A stretch of DNA of 64,000 nucleotides from Luteolibacter ambystomatis. GTDB lineage: Bacteria; Verrucomicrobiota; Verrucomicrobiia; Verrucomicrobiales; Akkermansiaceae. The translations under genes were made by a program, and so were the position numbers. The notes beneath the pieces are model-generated. The model was not told the DNA's origin. It was given only the letters and a program-made list of their open reading frames with translations, and made no database searches. Every line of letters starts with the position of its first letter. Within the stretch, counting starts at the first letter, position 1. The stretch is taken from the NCBI RefSeq assembly GCF_018137965.1, contig NZ_CP073100.1, positions 3,483,754 through 3,547,753 of the forward strand, in the 5' to 3' direction. Below are positions 51,737 through 60,416 of the stretch, one piece after another.

Positions 51737-52423
51737 TTACTTCACCTGACCCGCTGCTTTGGCGGCATCGAAAGCGGATTTGACGGACTCGTAAGGAACT
51801 TCCTTGGCGGTCTGGAGGGCGCGGATGTAGGCGACGATGGCCCAGCGATCACGTACGGAGATGTTGTAGCCGTATCCGCTCATGTTGCCCTTGCCCTTGG
51901 TGATGACCTCGAAAAGGCGGCCATCCGGATAGGTGTCGGACTTGAGGATGTGGAGGTTGGCGATGCCGGGAATGCCGTATTGGCCCGCGACACCCTGGCC
52001 GTCACCGGACTTGCCGTGGCAGGGCATGCAGTAGATCTGGAAGCGCTCCTCGCCACGGCGGAGGAAGGCGGCCGCATTGGCATCGGTCAGGGCGAGTTCC
52101 TCGGGCATGCCTGCACCGTAGAAGTCATCGAAGTGACCGGTGTAGTAGTAGCCGGTCTGGCCGCCGAATTCCGGCTCGGCGATGCCGCCGATTTCCTTCG
52201 CGCCTTCTTCGTTGAAGCCGCGCGGCTGGGTGCCGGTCACGGGCTTGCGGGCACCCTGGCCATCGGCGAAGAACGGATCGGGCTTCTGGGCACGGAGCTT
52301 GTCCTGCTCCTTCATGTCCGGGAAGATGCGGACCGGCGGGCTGGAGAACTTCTGACCGCGGAATCCGAAGATCCCGACGACGAGAAGCGCGATGATCGCG
52401 TAGGCTAGGAAGAAGTAGCGCAT
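51737..52423 (-). CDS. actE: Alternative complex III monohaem cytochrome c ActE
   Basis: The 228-residue protein has an N-terminal membrane or signal segment (FFLAYAIIALLVVGIFGF) and a cytochrome c domain with CMPCHGKSGDGQG and MSGYGYNI as likely axial methionine region. ActE is the monohaem subunit of alternative complex III that passes electrons out toward the oxidase. The stretch PVRIFPDMKEQDKLRAQKPD is typical of ActE. Confidence 0.9.
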   Translation of the reverse strand: MRYFFLAYAIIALLVVGIFGFRGQKFSSPPVRIFPDMKEQDKLRAQKPDPFFADGQGARKPVTGTQPRGFNEEGAKEIGGIAEPEFGGQTGYYYTGHFDDFYGAGMPEELALTDANAAAFLRRGEERFQIYCMPCHGKSGDGQGVAGQYGIPGIANLHILKSDTYPDGRLFEVITKGKGNMSGYGYNISVRDRWAIVAYIRALQTAKEVPYESVKSAFDAAKAAGQVK

Positions 52424-52445
52424 GCTGGGAAAGAGCTAAAAAGGT

Positions 52446-53003
52446 TCAGGATTCCTCTTCCTCGACGAGTTCGATGCTGGCACCGCCGATGTTTTCGAGG
52501 AACGAGCGGGTGCCTTCCGGGCTGAACTTGGCGTCGCGCGCCTCGACGGCGATGAAGAAGCCATCGTCGGTGGCGCGATGGAACTGGCGGCTGGCGAAGA
52601 GCGGGTGATTGAGGCGCGGCAGCTTCATGAGCGCCAGCAGGCCGAACAGCACAGTGAAGCCCGAGAACAGGATCGTGAGCTCGAACATGATCGGGAAGAA
52701 CGCCGGCACCGTGAAGATGTTGGCGGGCTTCGCCTGCACCACGGTCGGATAGATCACGACCTGGGTGGAATAGGCCAGGGTGAAGGCGGTGCAGGTGCCG
52801 GTGATGCCGCCGAAGAACACGAACCAAGGAAGGATCGAGCGCTTCATGCCCATCGCCTTGTCGAGGCCGTGGATCGGATACGGGGAATAGCAATCCCATT
52901 TCCGGAAGCCGGCGTCGCGCACCTTTTCCGCGGCCTTGTACAGGGCGGAGGCGCTCTTGAACTCGGCGAGGTAGCCGTAGACGCGTTTGCGGGTCGTGCT
53001 CAC
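52446..53003 (-). CDS. actD: Alternative complex III subunit ActD (DUF3341)
   Basis: The 185-residue protein starts at GTG 53003 and contains the DUF3341 region (YLAEFKSASALYKAAEKVRD ... WDCYSPYPIHGLDKAMGM) followed by two membrane segments. ActD is a small membrane subunit of the complex. The acidic tail (LVEEEES) ends it. It lies 29 bases after actC. Confidence 0.92.
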   Translation of the reverse strand: MSTTRKRVYGYLAEFKSASALYKAAEKVRDAGFRKWDCYSPYPIHGLDKAMGMKRSILPWFVFFGGITGTCTAFTLAYSTQVVIYPTVVQAKPANIFTVPAFFPIMFELTILFSGFTVLFGLLALMKLPRLNHPLFASRQFHRATDDGFFIAVEARDAKFSPEGTRSFLENIGGASIELVEEEES

Positions 53004-53032
53004 GTTTTGCTAAGGAAGGTCGGGATTCGCGT

Positions 53033-54514
53033 TCAGGCCTTGTGGGCGGATTTCAGCTCGTGCTGGTAGGCGGCTTCACGCTTCACGCCATGGTCGGGAT
53101 GGTCGTGGTGGTCGTCGAAGTGCGGGTCGGACTCGAGCAGGGTCCACTTCACTTCCGCGATGTTGATGCAGGGCAGGAAGCGGAGGAACAGCAGGAAGAG
53201 GGCGAGGAACATGCCGATCGTGCCGAGGAAGAGCATGATCTCCACCGGGCTGGCGGTGTAGTAACCCCAGTCGGCCGGCAGGAACATGCGGGCCAGGGTG
53301 GTGCAGATGATCACGAAGCGCTCGAACCACATGCCCACGTTCACGCACATGCAGACGCCCATGACGACCCAGAGGTTCTCGCGGCACCACTTGAACCAGA
53401 AGATCTGCGGCGAGAGCACGTTGCAGGACATCATCGCCACATAGGCCCACCAGAAGGGACCGGTCAGGCGGTATTTGAACGCCGCGGCCTCATACATCGC
53501 GCCGGAGTAGAAGGCGACGAAGAGCTCCATCAGGTAGGCGTAACCGACGATGGTGCCGGTCATCAGGATGATCTTCGCCATGTTGTCGATGTGCTTCATG
53601 GTGATCATGTCCTGGAGGCCGTAGATGTAGCGGGCCGGGATCATGATGGTGAGCACCATCGCGAAGCCACCGAAGATGGCGCCCGCGACGAAGTAGGGCG
53701 GGAAGATCGTGGTGTGCCAGCCGGGGACGACAGAGGTGGCGAAGTCGAAGGACACGACGGAGTGAACGGAAAGCACGAGCGGAGTGGAGAGGGCGGCCAG
53801 CAGGAGGTAGGCCATTTCGTAATGGCTCCACTGGCGGTTGCCACCGCGCCAGCCGAGGGAGAAGATCCCGTAGAGGAGCTTGCGGAGGCCCGGCTTGCAC
53901 CGGTCACGGATGGTGGCGAGGTCCGGCACCATGCCGAGGTACCAGAAGATCAGGGAGATCGTGAAGTAGGTCGAAACGGCGAACACGTCCCACAGCAGCG
54001 GCGACTTGAAGTTCTGCCAGACCGCGTTGGCGTTCGGCACCGGTGCCAGGAACCACGCGAACCACACGCGGCCGACGTGGAAGGCCGGGAAGATACCGGC
54101 GCAACACACGGCGAAGATCGTCATGGCCTCCGCCGCGCGGTTGATCGACGTTCGCCAGTTCTGGCGCGTCAGGAAAAGAATGGCCGAAATCAGCGTGCCA
54201 GCGTGGCCAATACCGATCCAGAACACGAAGTTGGTGATGTCCCAACCCCAGAACACCGTGTTGGTCATGCCCCACACGCCGACACCGGTCGAAACCAGGA
54301 TCGAGAGGCCGCCGACGACGCCGATGAGGGCGATGAGCGCGGACGGAATGAACAGCAACCACCAGATGGCGGGCTGCTTGTTCTCAACGACGCTGCAGAT
54401 CCGGTCGGTGATCCAGTGGTAGGATCGGCCGTTCAGGATGAGCTTCTCGCGCTCGAGCACCGGGATTTTCGGTCCCTGACGGGTCTCCGGGGCGTGGGTG
54501 GTGGCGTGGGCCAT
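53033..54514 (-). CDS. actC: Alternative complex III membrane subunit ActC (NrfD/PsrC family)
   Basis: The 493-residue protein has about ten membrane segments and NrfD-type motifs ([40 protein letters not shown]). ActC binds the quinol and connects to the iron-sulfur subunit ActB. The N-terminus holds [20 protein letters not shown], typical of ActC. It lies between actB and actD. Confidence 0.94.
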   Translation of the reverse strand: MAHATTHAPETRQGPKIPVLEREKLILNGRSYHWITDRICSVVENKQPAIWWLLFIPSALIALIGVVGGLSILVSTGVGVWGMTNTVFWGWDITNFVFWIGIGHAGTLISAILFLTRQNWRTSINRAAEAMTIFAVCCAGIFPAFHVGRVWFAWFLAPVPNANAVWQNFKSPLLWDVFAVSTYFTISLIFWYLGMVPDLATIRDRCKPGLRKLLYGIFSLGWRGGNRQWSHYEMAYLLLAALSTPLVLSVHSVVSFDFATSVVPGWHTTIFPPYFVAGAIFGGFAMVLTIMIPARYIYGLQDMITMKHIDNMAKIILMTGTIVGYAYLMELFVAFYSGAMYEAAAFKYRLTGPFWWAYVAMMSCNVLSPQIFWFKWCRENLWVVMGVCMCVNVGMWFERFVIICTTLARMFLPADWGYYTASPVEIMLFLGTIGMFLALFLLFLRFLPCINIAEVKWTLLESDPHFDDHHDHPDHGVKREAAYQHELKSAHKA

Positions 54515-54554
54515 GGTTTAAGTCGTGGAAGTGGGAGATGGAACGGGCGGAGGA

Positions 54555-57500
54555 TCAGGCCATGTGGATGGTGGCCTTGCCGACGAACTTGGCGTCCGGC
54601 ATCTTGTCATTCGGATTCTTGACGCGGGCGAGGTAGCTCGTGCGCGGGCGGGTGCCGATGTAGTTGAGCAGGTCGTAGTTGCGCTGGATGCCCTTGGCGC
54701 GGACCATCGCCGACTTGTCGCCGTCGAGAAGGTTGCCGAAGGTGATGGCACCGGAGGCGCAGGCGTCCTGGCAGGCCACCTTCACGGAGTCCACCGGGAT
54801 GCGGAGGGTCTCGGTGGTGACCTTCACGTCCACGGACGGCTTGCCCGAGGCGAAGGTTTCGACCTTCTGGCCGGCCTTCTGGCGGATCTTGGCATCCTTC
54901 AGGCGCTGCACGCAGTAGGTGCACTTTTCCATCACGCCGCGCATGCGGACGGTGACGTTCGGATTGCGCTGGAGGTGCGGTGCTTCACCGACGGTCTTCT
55001 CGCCGAAGGGTCCGCGATAGAGGTTGTGGGCGACCAGCGGGTTGCGCTTGTTGTAGTCGAAGTAGTTGAAGCGACGGGCCTTGTACGGGCAGTTATTCGC
55101 GCAATAGCGGGTGCCGATGCAGCGGTTGTAGGCCATCGCATTGAGACCGTCCTCGGTGTGGACGGTGGCGTTGACCGGGCAGACGGTTTCGCACGGAGCG
55201 GCTTCGCACTGCACGCAGGCGACCGGCTGAGGAATAAGTTCCGGGCTGTCCGGGTCGAAGCTGTTGTCCTTGTCCACCGCGAAGTAGCGGTCCATGCGGA
55301 TCCAGTGCATCTCGCGGCCCTTGGCCAGCTGCTCCTTGCCGACGATCGGAATGTTGTTCTCGGCCTGGCAGGCGATCACACAGGCGTTGCAACCCGAGCA
55401 GGAGGAAAGGTCGATCGCCATGCCCCACTGGTGGAGGTCATCGCTGAGCAGGGTGTTGCTGAAGTTCTTGTGCGGCTCCTTGTTGGCGGTATCCGGGTGC
55501 CAGGTGCTGGAACCTTCCTGCTTGTAGAGGGAGACGTTCGGCGGCGCGTGGGCGTCATTGCCCTGCTTGGCCACACCGGCGAGCTGCTCTTCGAACGAGC
55601 CCTTTTCCTCGTCCTTCATGGTCGAGATCTCGCGGGCGAGGGCGCGGCCATACATGGCGGCGTGTTCCTGGCCAACGGCGAGCGAGTAACGCTTGCCGGT
55701 CTTGGCGATGGTGGCACCGGTGGCGAAATAGGAAGTGGCGGAGGTGCGCAGCGGATAGGCATCGAAACCACGGTTCACGCCGACGAGACCAACGTGGCCG
55801 GACTTGGCGGTGTCACGGGCGAGCTCATCATCCTTGTCGAAGCCCTGGCCGTAGCCGAGCGGCAGCACGATGGTGTTCTCGGCCTGGCCGAAGGCGACAA
55901 GCACCGGGAAATCCGCGGACTTGCCGTTTACGGTCAAGGTGATGAGCGGAGCCTTGCGGTGGCCGCTTTCGCCGTCCGGATGGACCGAGGCGTGCTCGGT
56001 TTCGAGTTGGATGATCTCGTCGTAGATGCCGAGTTCCTTGGCGGTCTTCGGAGAAATCAGCGCGGCGTTGTCCCAAGCGAGCTTGGTCACCGGATCGGGG
56101 ACTTCCTGGAGCCAGCCGTTGTCGATCCACCGGCCGTCATAAACGGACGAGTCGGTGGCGAAGACCACTTCGAGCGCGCCCACGGTCGGAGCCGCGATGG
56201 CCTGAACGGCGGCGGAACCAGCCTTCGGCGTGGCGGTGGCATACTTCGAACCGGCGAGGAAGCCATCGCGAAGCAGCTTTTTCCAAGCGGCATCCGACTT
56301 GTCACCCAGAGCACCGAAGGTTTCGCGGACAGCATCGTAAGCCGGGGACGGCGGAGCGACCTTGCCCTTTTCAGCCTCACCCTCGCCATTGACGAGCTTG
56401 CCATTGTCATCCAGCAGGGCGATCAGCAGCTCCAACTCCGAAACGCAGTCCGGATAGAGCGGGAGGATCATCGGCTGGACGATGGTGTAGGCACCATTGG
56501 CGGAGCGGGCGTCCGACCACTGCTCGAGGTAGTGGGCGGCGGGCACGTGCCAAGTAGCGGCGTGCGCGGTGGCATCCGTGCGGGTGCCGAGATGGATCGA
56601 GGTTTTCGCCTTGGCCACGGAAGCGGCGAAGTCGAGATCCGCCGGGGCGTCATACACCGGATTCGACGGCGTGAGGAAAATCACGGTTTCGACGGCACCG
56701 CCGTCGAGGTCCTTCTTGAGATCGGCGAGAGTTCCGGTGCCTGCGACTTCGGTCTGCCAAGCCTGGAGCGGCTTGCCCGCACCGATGTTGCCGAGGGTGG
56801 TGTTGATCGCGAGGGCGATCTGGTGAACCACGGCGGGCTGGCGCGGACCAGCGAGAACAACGGACTTGCCGGCGTTTTCCTTGAGATCTTCGGCGAGCCT
56901 CAGGATCCACTCCATCTGCTTGCCATCCAGCACCGAGCTGGCGGAGCCACCGGCACGGAGGGCGCTGGCAAGTTGGGAAGCCACTGCGGCGATCTGGCTG
57001 GGAGCCACGCGCAGGCGGTGATCGGCCATACCGCCGGTGAGCGAGTAGGTGCCCTCCACCACGTAGAGGCGGTTCATTTTCGAAACGTCCGGCTTGCCCT
57101 TGTAGTCCTTGCCTTCCGGCTTGCGGCGGTCGGAGAAAACGGCGGTCGGGAAGCTCTGGTCGACACCCACGAAGTCGTGGTCGAGCGAGACGATGCGATC
57201 GGCCTTGGAGAAGTCCGGCACGAGCGTCACACCCGCGCCGATACCGGCGTCCGGGGAAAGCGCTTCGTAGCTGTAGAACTTCGCGGCGGAGAACTTGGCG
57301 GCCAGTTTCCTGGCCAGCGCGGAGCGGGTCGGCGAGTCATCGGCGCCGAAAACAAAACCGATCTTGGCGGACTTGTCCTTGGCCAGAGCGGCCAGCGCTT
57401 CCTGGAAGTCGGCTTTGGTGGCCTTCTTCGCGTTCTTCGCGAAAGTGCGGGAGCGCGACGGAGAATAGAGATCGAGAACGGAAGCCTGGGCGAAGGCGTC

Positions 57501-57920
57501 GGTGCCATCACCATCCGGATGGAGGGAGTTCGGCGCAACCTTGGTCGGACGCCCTTCGAAGGTGGTCACCACCAGCGGGGTGGCACCACCACTGCGGGGC
57601 ATGGCGGACGCGTAGTAGAGCGCCTTGCCCGGGATGATCCACTCGGGAGCCTGGGCGTAGGGAACAATGTAGCTTTCCGGGCGGCGGCAGGCCGCCATGC
57701 CGAAGCCGGCCAGCGCGGTGGACGCTCCCATCAGCTTCAGGAAGGAGCGGCGGGATGTTTCCATGTCACCCTCTCCAGACATTTCCGCGGCCCCACGCGG
57801 GAACTCGCGGGTCAGCCATTGGCGGAAGGCGGGGGTATCCTCGAGTTGCTCCACGCTGCGCCAGGAGACGGTCTTTTCTCCTGCGGGGACTTCGGGATGT
57901 TGCCAGATGCGCTTGCTCAT
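54555..57920 (-). CDS. actB: Alternative complex III iron-sulfur subunit ActB
   Basis: The ATG at 57920 gives 1121 residues; the frame is open to 58019 but overlaps actA. It has a Tat-type signal (RRSFLKLMGAS, near residue 55), a large molybdopterin-oxidoreductase-like region without a recognisable cofactor ligand, and a C-terminal ferredoxin-like part with four cysteine clusters: CSGCNACVIAC, CVQCEAAPCETVC, CIGTRYCANNC and CTYC with CQDAC. These bind iron-sulfur clusters that relay electrons from quinol to the c-haems of ActA and ActE. The family is known for this fused form. Confidence 0.94.
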   Translation of the reverse strand: MSKRIWQHPEVPAGEKTVSWRSVEQLEDTPAFRQWLTREFPRGAAEMSGEGDMETSRRSFLKLMGASTALAGFGMAACRRPESYIVPYAQAPEWIIPGKALYYASAMPRSGGATPLVVTTFEGRPTKVAPNSLHPDGDGTDAFAQASVLDLYSPSRSRTFAKNAKKATKADFQEALAALAKDKSAKIGFVFGADDSPTRSALARKLAAKFSAAKFYSYEALSPDAGIGAGVTLVPDFSKADRIVSLDHDFVGVDQSFPTAVFSDRRKPEGKDYKGKPDVSKMNRLYVVEGTYSLTGGMADHRLRVAPSQIAAVASQLASALRAGGSASSVLDGKQMEWILRLAEDLKENAGKSVVLAGPRQPAVVHQIALAINTTLGNIGAGKPLQAWQTEVAGTGTLADLKKDLDGGAVETVIFLTPSNPVYDAPADLDFAASVAKAKTSIHLGTRTDATAHAATWHVPAAHYLEQWSDARSANGAYTIVQPMILPLYPDCVSELELLIALLDDNGKLVNGEGEAEKGKVAPPSPAYDAVRETFGALGDKSDAAWKKLLRDGFLAGSKYATATPKAGSAAVQAIAAPTVGALEVVFATDSSVYDGRWIDNGWLQEVPDPVTKLAWDNAALISPKTAKELGIYDEIIQLETEHASVHPDGESGHRKAPLITLTVNGKSADFPVLVAFGQAENTIVLPLGYGQGFDKDDELARDTAKSGHVGLVGVNRGFDAYPLRTSATSYFATGATIAKTGKRYSLAVGQEHAAMYGRALAREISTMKDEEKGSFEEQLAGVAKQGNDAHAPPNVSLYKQEGSSTWHPDTANKEPHKNFSNTLLSDDLHQWGMAIDLSSCSGCNACVIACQAENNIPIVGKEQLAKGREMHWIRMDRYFAVDKDNSFDPDSPELIPQPVACVQCEAAPCETVCPVNATVHTEDGLNAMAYNRCIGTRYCANNCPYKARRFNYFDYNKRNPLVAHNLYRGPFGEKTVGEAPHLQRNPNVTVRMRGVMEKCTYCVQRLKDAKIRQKAGQKVETFASGKPSVDVKVTTETLRIPVDSVKVACQDACASGAITFGNLLDGDKSAMVRAKGIQRNYDLLNYIGTRPRTSYLARVKNPNDKMPDAKFVGKATIHMA

Positions 57921-57951
57921 GTCGGCGTTCGGAAAGCTTGGTAGGTGGAAA

Positions 57952-58653
57952 TCAATGGTGGCAGGTGGCGCAGGAGGTCTTCGGTTTGACCTGCCACTTG
58001 TCCTTGAGCTTGAGGCCAAGCTCCTCGGTGGTCGTCACGCCCAGTTCCTTGCCGTATTTTTCCACGGCCTGATGGGCGTCATACTTGAGATTGAAGACTT
58101 CCTCCAAGGGGCGGAGGTTCTTCTCCGGCTCGCGGTGGCACTCGAGGCACCAGCCCATCGAGTGGTTCTCCGCCTGATAGACGACTTCCATCTGATCGAT
58201 GCGGCCGTGGCAGCTCTGGCAGGAAATGCCGCGGTTCACGTGGGCGGAGTGGTTGAAATACACGTAGTCCGGAGACTTGTGGATGCGGACCCACTGGATC
58301 GGCTTGCCGTCGTAACCCGGATAGTTGACGTCCATCTCGCGATGCAGCGGAGCCAGCTTCGGACTGTCCTTCTGGACGTGCTGGTGGCAGTTCCAGCAGG
58401 TATTGCCGGTCGGCACGTTCGAATGGCCTGAAACATCCACGAAGGAGTGGCAGTAACGGCAATCCAGACCGACCTGGTCCACGTGGATCTTGTGGGAGAA
58501 CGGAATCGGCTGCGATGGCTGGTATCCCACGTTGAGCGTCTTCGGCGTCGCGTAATAGGTGAACGCGAGGCCGACACCGGCTCCGAGACTGAGAACGCAG
58601 AACGCGATCTTGAACGGGAGCAGGTTCGTCCAGCGAGGGAAGAAGTTGGCCAT
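57952..58653 (-). CDS. actA: Alternative complex III pentahaem cytochrome c ActA
   Basis: The ATG at 58653 begins MANFFPRWTNLLP; the frame extends to 58704 without reason. The 233-residue protein has one membrane segment (FKIAFCVLSLGAGVGLAFTY) and five CXXCH haem sites: CRYCH, CWNCH, CQSCH, CLECH and CATCH, the last at the very C-terminus. This is the electron-collecting subunit of complex III. It is the first gene of the operon, with a perfect CRP/FNR-type palindrome 33 bases upstream of its start. Confidence 0.94.
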   Translation of the reverse strand: MANFFPRWTNLLPFKIAFCVLSLGAGVGLAFTYYATPKTLNVGYQPSQPIPFSHKIHVDQVGLDCRYCHSFVDVSGHSNVPTGNTCWNCHQHVQKDSPKLAPLHREMDVNYPGYDGKPIQWVRIHKSPDYVYFNHSAHVNRGISCQSCHGRIDQMEVVYQAENHSMGWCLECHREPEKNLRPLEEVFNLKYDAHQAVEKYGKELGVTTTEELGLKLKDKWQVKPKTSCATCHH

Positions 58654-58686
58654 GGGAGCGCGGGTCGTTGAAAGGGTCGGCGGATC

Positions 58687-58708
58687 GCTTGTGAAAAATT
58701 TCACAAGC
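58687..58708. promoter_or_regulatory. CRP/FNR-type operator upstream of the respiratory operon
   Basis: GCTTGTGAAA (58687-58696) and TTTCACAAGC (58699-58708) form a perfect 10-base inverted repeat with a 2-base centre, and contain TGTGA-N6-TCACA, the CRP consensus. The site lies 33 bases before the actA start. Close to the start it could act as a repressor site or near-promoter activator site; no -10/-35 pair was clear. Confidence 0.7.
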
Positions 58709-58846
58709 TGGATTCGAGGTCACCACGGTAGATGCCGCGGAGCGGCGGCGAGCATGCAGTCACAGGATTTCGTGGCAATGCCAAAAACAGGAAAATCGTC
58801 CGCCTTTTCTTGTTGCGGTTACAAATTTCCAGCTAGATTGCCGGTT

Positions 58847-59170
58847 CTAACGACCTTCCCAGTTGAGGCCCTGATCCTTGCGCCATTTCCGATAAGCGGC
58901 GAATTGCTCGCTCTTCGACGCTTGGATCAGTTCGGGACGCTCGCTGAGGAATTTCCCGAAGGGTCCGCTCATGTCCGGAGTCTCGCCGGAATCGGATTTT
59001 TCGGACTTTTCCGACCTGCGGGAGGCCTCGGGCTGCCCGCCGAGGCCTTTTTCGATCCGCGCCAGCCGCCAGGAGATCCGCAGCAGCACGAAAAGGCAAA
59101 ACAACAGCAATCCGGCGACGACGATCGCCACGGTCAAGAGGTTCTGGGACTCCGGTTCCGGCAGGGGCAT
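58847..59170 (-). CDS. Small membrane protein of unknown function
   Basis: From ATG 59170 (MPLPEPESQNLL) the product has 107 residues: one membrane segment (LLTVAIVVAGLLLFCLFVLL) and a soluble charged C-terminal half ending GPFGKFLSERPELIQASKSE and KWRKDQGLNWEGR. No family is recognised. The upstream extension to 59230 was not used because it would lack a normal start context. It stands between trpD and the act operon on the minus strand, 60 bases after trpD. Confidence 0.6.
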   Translation of the reverse strand: MPLPEPESQNLLTVAIVVAGLLLFCLFVLLRISWRLARIEKGLGGQPEASRRSEKSEKSDSGETPDMSGPFGKFLSERPELIQASKSEQFAAYRKWRKDQGLNWEGR

Positions 59171-59230
59171 GGCCGCAGAGTGCGGGAAAAGCCCCCGCAG
59201 GGTCAAACCGGAGTTCCTGATATATGGCAA

Positions 59231-60274
59231 TCAGCGCGCGGCTTTCTGCAGCCGTCGCAGACGGTCGAGCGCCGCGCCGCTGGAGATCGTCTCGCGCGCC
59301 AGTTCGATGCCTTGGCCGATGTCATCGGCGAGGCCGCAGCAGGCGAGCGCGGTGCCGGCATTGAGGAGCACCATGTCGCGTTTCGGACCGGTTTCCTTGC
59401 CATCGAGGACCGCTTGGAGAATGGCAGCATTGGCCACCGCGTCCCCCCCCCTCAGATCCTCCACTTCGGCATGAGTCATGCCGAAGTCCCGCGGACGGAC
59501 TTCCTCGTCCTCAAGATCCTGATAGGTGCCCGCCTTGCAGATACGGGTGGAGCCCATGAGACTCATCTCGTCCACCGAGCGGCCATCACCGGTCGTTCCA
59601 TGCACCACCCAGGCGCTCTCGCGACCCAGACGTTGGAGGATTTCCGCGAATACCGGGCACCATTCCCGCTGGAAAACGCCGGTGAGCTGGCACTGGGGCC
59701 GGGCGGGGTTCATCAGCGGCCCGATCACATTGAAAATCGTGCGCACTCCGCGCTCGGCGAGCATTTTGCGGACGCCCGCCACCGCCTTGAAGGCCGGATG
59801 ATACATGGGGGCGAAGAGGAATCCAACGCCCGCCTCCTCCAAGCACTTCCGGAAACCCTCGGCGGGCAGGTCGATGCGGATGCCCAGGGCCTCCAGCACA
59901 TCCGCACCGCCGCTTTTCGAGGTGATGCCGCGGTTGCCGTGCTTGAGCACGATGCCGCCCGCGCCCGCCACCACGAACATCGCGGTGGTCGAGACATTGA
60001 AAAGGTCCAGCTTGTCGCCGCCGGTGCCGCAGACATCAATGGTCGGGCCGGGAAGATCCAGCAAGCCCACATGGGGATCCACCGCATGGGTCAGGAAGGC
60101 CTCCACGAAACCCGCGATCTCCGCCGCGGTTTCGCCCTTGTTGGAGAGCGCCTCCAGCAACCGGGCCTTCTTCTCGTCCGCCACCGTCGTATCCAGCAGC
60201 AAATCCGCCGCCACCTCCACCTCCTGGGGGGAAAGCTCCTCCTTGTGTTCCAAATGATGGATCAGCGCGTCCAT
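59231..60274 (-). CDS. trpD: Anthranilate phosphoribosyltransferase TrpD
   Basis: TrpD joins anthranilate to phosphoribosyl pyrophosphate in tryptophan synthesis. The ATG at 60274 (MDALIHHLEHKEELSPQE) gives 347 residues, normal length; the frame is open to 60394. The PRPP-binding loop VCGTGGDKLDLFNVST and the KHGNRGITSKSGGADVLEALG region, which binds anthranilate and pyrophosphate, are intact, as is VIGPLMNPARP. No other trp gene is in the window. Confidence 0.95.
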   Translation of the reverse strand: MDALIHHLEHKEELSPQEVEVAADLLLDTTVADEKKARLLEALSNKGETAAEIAGFVEAFLTHAVDPHVGLLDLPGPTIDVCGTGGDKLDLFNVSTTAMFVVAGAGGIVLKHGNRGITSKSGGADVLEALGIRIDLPAEGFRKCLEEAGVGFLFAPMYHPAFKAVAGVRKMLAERGVRTIFNVIGPLMNPARPQCQLTGVFQREWCPVFAEILQRLGRESAWVVHGTTGDGRSVDEMSLMGSTRICKAGTYQDLEDEEVRPRDFGMTHAEVEDLRGGDAVANAAILQAVLDGKETGPKRDMVLLNAGTALACCGLADDIGQGIELARETISSGAALDRLRRLQKAAR

Positions 60275-60416
60275 GAACGGCCATTTTTCGCACATCTCCG
60301 GCAGAAAGGAAAGCCCGACCCGCAGCCTCGCAGCACTTCCGGGCGGATTGTCCAACAATTTCTGGATTGTCGCGACTCCATCTCCCCGTAGCATCCCGGG
60401 CGAACCTTAAGACCCC

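Noticed and set aside
49340-57944. Long open frames of over 1000 residues opposite the act operon.
   Set aside because: They run antisense across several well-recognised genes, and their composition (poly-E/D/V/G) is typical of reversed codons.
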